Positions 16,450 to 17,665 of a stretch of 17,665 nucleotides of DNA are shown here, in pieces. The notes beneath the pieces were generated by a model that saw only the letters and a program-made list of their open reading frames with translations, was not told the origin of the DNA and made no database searches. This stretch comes from Dunaliella salina (Eukaryota > Chlorophyta > Chlorophyceae > Chlamydomonadales > Dunaliellaceae): assembly GCA_002284615.2 (NCBI GenBank), contig MU069614.1, forward strand, positions 449,318 to 466,982, read 5' to 3'. The position numbers and the translations under genes are program-made. The first letter of the stretch is position 1, and each line of letters begins with the position of its first letter.

Positions 16450-16680
16450 AAGCGATGTAACCTTACCCTGCCTTGCCTTATGTACCTCTCGCCAGGACCG
16501 GCCCTGATCCTATTACCCGGAGGTCGGGGGTTCGATTCCGCTCAGATGCCCGCTTGCAGCATACATAGCAATGTACCCTTACCTCATGTACCTCTGGTGG
16601 GGACTTCGGTCCTTTCCTTAGTGCACGCGGCCTACCTGAAAGCGTATTTCTTTCCTTCCTCTTTCCTTTTCAAAAACTGA
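16450..16680 (+). repeat. Possible SINE with tRNA-like B box
   Basis: GAGGTCGGGGGTTCGATTCC at 16521-16540 (within a base or two) contains a consensus RNA polymerase III B box (GGTTCGATTCC) preceded by an AGGTC-like variable loop, as in a tRNA 3' half. No acceptor end, anticodon arm or clear A box is visible, so this is not a tRNA gene. The flanks hold a diverged direct repeat (16452-16493 and 16568-16597, both reading GTACCTCT near the end), and a T/C-rich then A-rich tail ends near 16688. A tRNA-derived SINE would fit. Confidence 0.4.
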
Positions 16681-16689
16681 AAAAAAGGT

Positions 16690-16800
16690 ATAAAAGGTAT
16701 AAGGTCTACACTGGTCACAACCAGCGCGTCAGCGCTGGCACTAACAAGGAGTCCCACCAAAAGGAGCAGGCAAAACTAATGTGCGTCTGGCGGGTTTTCA
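16690..16800 (-). mobile_element. Very short 3' end of LINE subfamily A1
   Basis: Only about 110 bases remain. The last codons on the minus strand read ENPPDAH and TAG (16776-16799). The 3' UTR at 16697-16775 aligns with 7282-7381, including GTCTACACTGG and TTGGTGGGACTC-like words. A TATACCTTT-type tail lies at 16680-16697. The 5' break falls just before the conserved C-terminal codons. Confidence 0.7.
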
Positions 16801-17218
16801 AGAACTGACTTTTCAAAGAGAATCACCAAGCTCATTTGCTAGGCAGGTAAGGGCTACCATGTCATTGGTACTCCCCATGCAATTCTCGAATCCATGTTCT
16901 CTCAGACAACATAAAAAAGCACCATACCAACTGTATCCAAAATTATTTAAAAAGTAGCTTCCACATGAAACTGACCCAATACAATTCTGCCACCTGCAAC
17001 TATCTTATAATCTCCATCCGATATGCATCTACGAAATGGTTGGCACCCATCTAATCTTCCCCCTGGAACAGTCCACTCTACAGCACAAGACGAAACCTTC
17101 CTCACTCGACTTGACATGGCCCACCCAACACCTCCTGGGCTGCACACTGACACCTGCATATACGCATGCATTTCCTATATTTTTGTACGTGATGAGCTCC
17201 GCTTAAATGTATTCCACT
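16801..17218. other. Spacer without recognised gene
   Basis: Short frames exist on both strands but none shows a known motif or a copy elsewhere in the window. If the ORF at 17219-17633 is real, part of this stretch would be its 3' UTR. I did not find a TGTAA polyadenylation signal on the minus strand here. Confidence 0.4.
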
Positions 17219-17632
17219 TCATTGCTGCTCCTTCTGCTTGCGTGAGCGCGAGCGCCTCGTCCGGTTGGAGCCCTGGCTCTCCGCTTTGATGATCTCATCC
17301 AGCGCAGCAGCTGCAATGGCCTGAGCATCATCAGACCCCCTTCCACCTCCTTGTGCGCCTACATCCCCACTGCCACTCTCTCCCCTGCTGCCAAAAGCAC
17401 CCCCCAAAGCGCCCCTGCCCTCTATTGCCCCTCTACTAGCTCCGCCAGCCCGCTTCTTACTACCTGCCCGCATGCCACCTTCCAGCGCAGACGCGCCTCC
17501 CTCTGGCCAGGGTGACATGCTATGGCTCGACCCTTCCTGCACACCCACACTGCTGCTGGGTTCCGCGCGAGCACCACCCTCGACAGGCAACAGCATGGAT
17601 GGATCTGCCAGGACCACGTCCGCAGCATCGTC

Positions 17633-17633
<1 letters not shown>
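17219..17633 (-). CDS. Possible terminal exon of a host gene, Gly/Ala/Ser-rich with basic tail
   Basis: The minus strand is open from the (CA)n tract to TGA at 17219-17221, about 138 codons, much richer in GC than the rest of the window. The peptide is low in complexity (Gly, Ala, Ser, Glu, Arg), with one helix-like stretch AQAIAAAALDEIIKAES and a basic end RTRRSRSRKQKEQQ that could be a nuclear signal. An ACACAG just upstream (AG at 17634-17635) makes a good splice acceptor, so this may be the last exon of a gene that begins beyond the window. The first in-frame ATG is internal (17593-17595). No domain is recognised. A chance GC-rich ORF is the alternative. Confidence 0.4.

Positions 17634-17634
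<1 letters not shown>

Positions 17635-17665
<31 letters not shown>
17635..17665. repeat. (TG)n microsatellite at right edge
   Basis: A TG tract (CA on the minus strand) runs to the end of the window, so its length is unknown. On the minus strand it precedes the open frame at 17219-17633 and would be the end of an intron. Confidence 0.9.

Overview
This window looks like nuclear DNA of a eukaryote, and most of it is a graveyard of non-LTR retrotransposons (LINEs). There is no operon layout and no bacterial-style gene spacing. It carries long (TG)n and (TA)n microsatellites, pyrimidine-rich 3' tails, 5'-truncated repeat copies on both strands, and scattered single Ns. A LINE that encodes both an APE-type and a restriction-like endonuclease resembles the Dualen/RandI group known from green algae. 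Together with moderate GC, TG-rich spacers and one GC-rich Gly/Ala/Ser-rich exon-like ORF, this suggests a chlorophyte alga, perhaps Dunaliella-like. The organism assignment is inference only.

The centrepiece is one long minus-strand element, read from about 15.1-15.5 kb down to its T/C-rich 3' tail near 8156. In protein order it shows: a poorly understood basic N-terminal region with an internal duplication (14.3-15.1 kb); a Josephin-like cysteine protease domain with a Cys/His/Asp triad (13.74-14.16 kb); a second Josephin-like domain without the cysteine (13.33-13.64 kb); the N-terminal third of an APE-type endonuclease (12.78-12.98 kb); an abrupt change near 12.775 kb where a reverse transcriptase would be expected; a Ser/Pro-rich segment and a PHD-type C4HC3 zinc finger (11.73-11.91 kb); a domain resembling PCIF1-type adenine methyltransferases (10.64-10.93 kb); RNase H with all catalytic residues (9.88-10.27 kb); and a CCHC knuckle plus PD-(D/E)XK endonuclease (8.67-9.63 kb). 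The reading frame changes several times, so this copy is probably dead, or carries assembly errors (some changes lie at or near an N). A perfect 363-bp direct repeat split by a single N at 8583 looks like an unmerged contig overlap.

Around it lie fragments of the same superfamily. Subfamily A2, the subfamily of the long element, has 3' ends at 1806-2180 (+) and 3100-3370 (+). Subfamily A1 has 3' ends at 640-885 (+), 4745-6222 (-), 7275-7850 (-) and 16690-16800 (-). A middle piece (PHD-to-methyltransferase region) is at 940-1647 (-). Six 3' ends share a C-terminal Asn-Pro-Pro-Asp-x-His-stop or close variant. A second LINE family (B), recognised by a post-RT Cys/His region, is present at 1660-1815 (-), 2184-2500 (-), 2886-3070 (-), 3590-4140 (+) and 6690-7275 (+).

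The right end holds AT-richer spacer, a tRNA-like B box in a possible SINE (about 16.45-16.68 kb), and a GC-rich minus-strand ORF (17219-17633) that may be the last exon of a host gene, its acceptor formed by a (CA)n tract. No complete host gene, rRNA, full tRNA or CRISPR array was found, and no reverse transcriptase domain is visible anywhere in the window.
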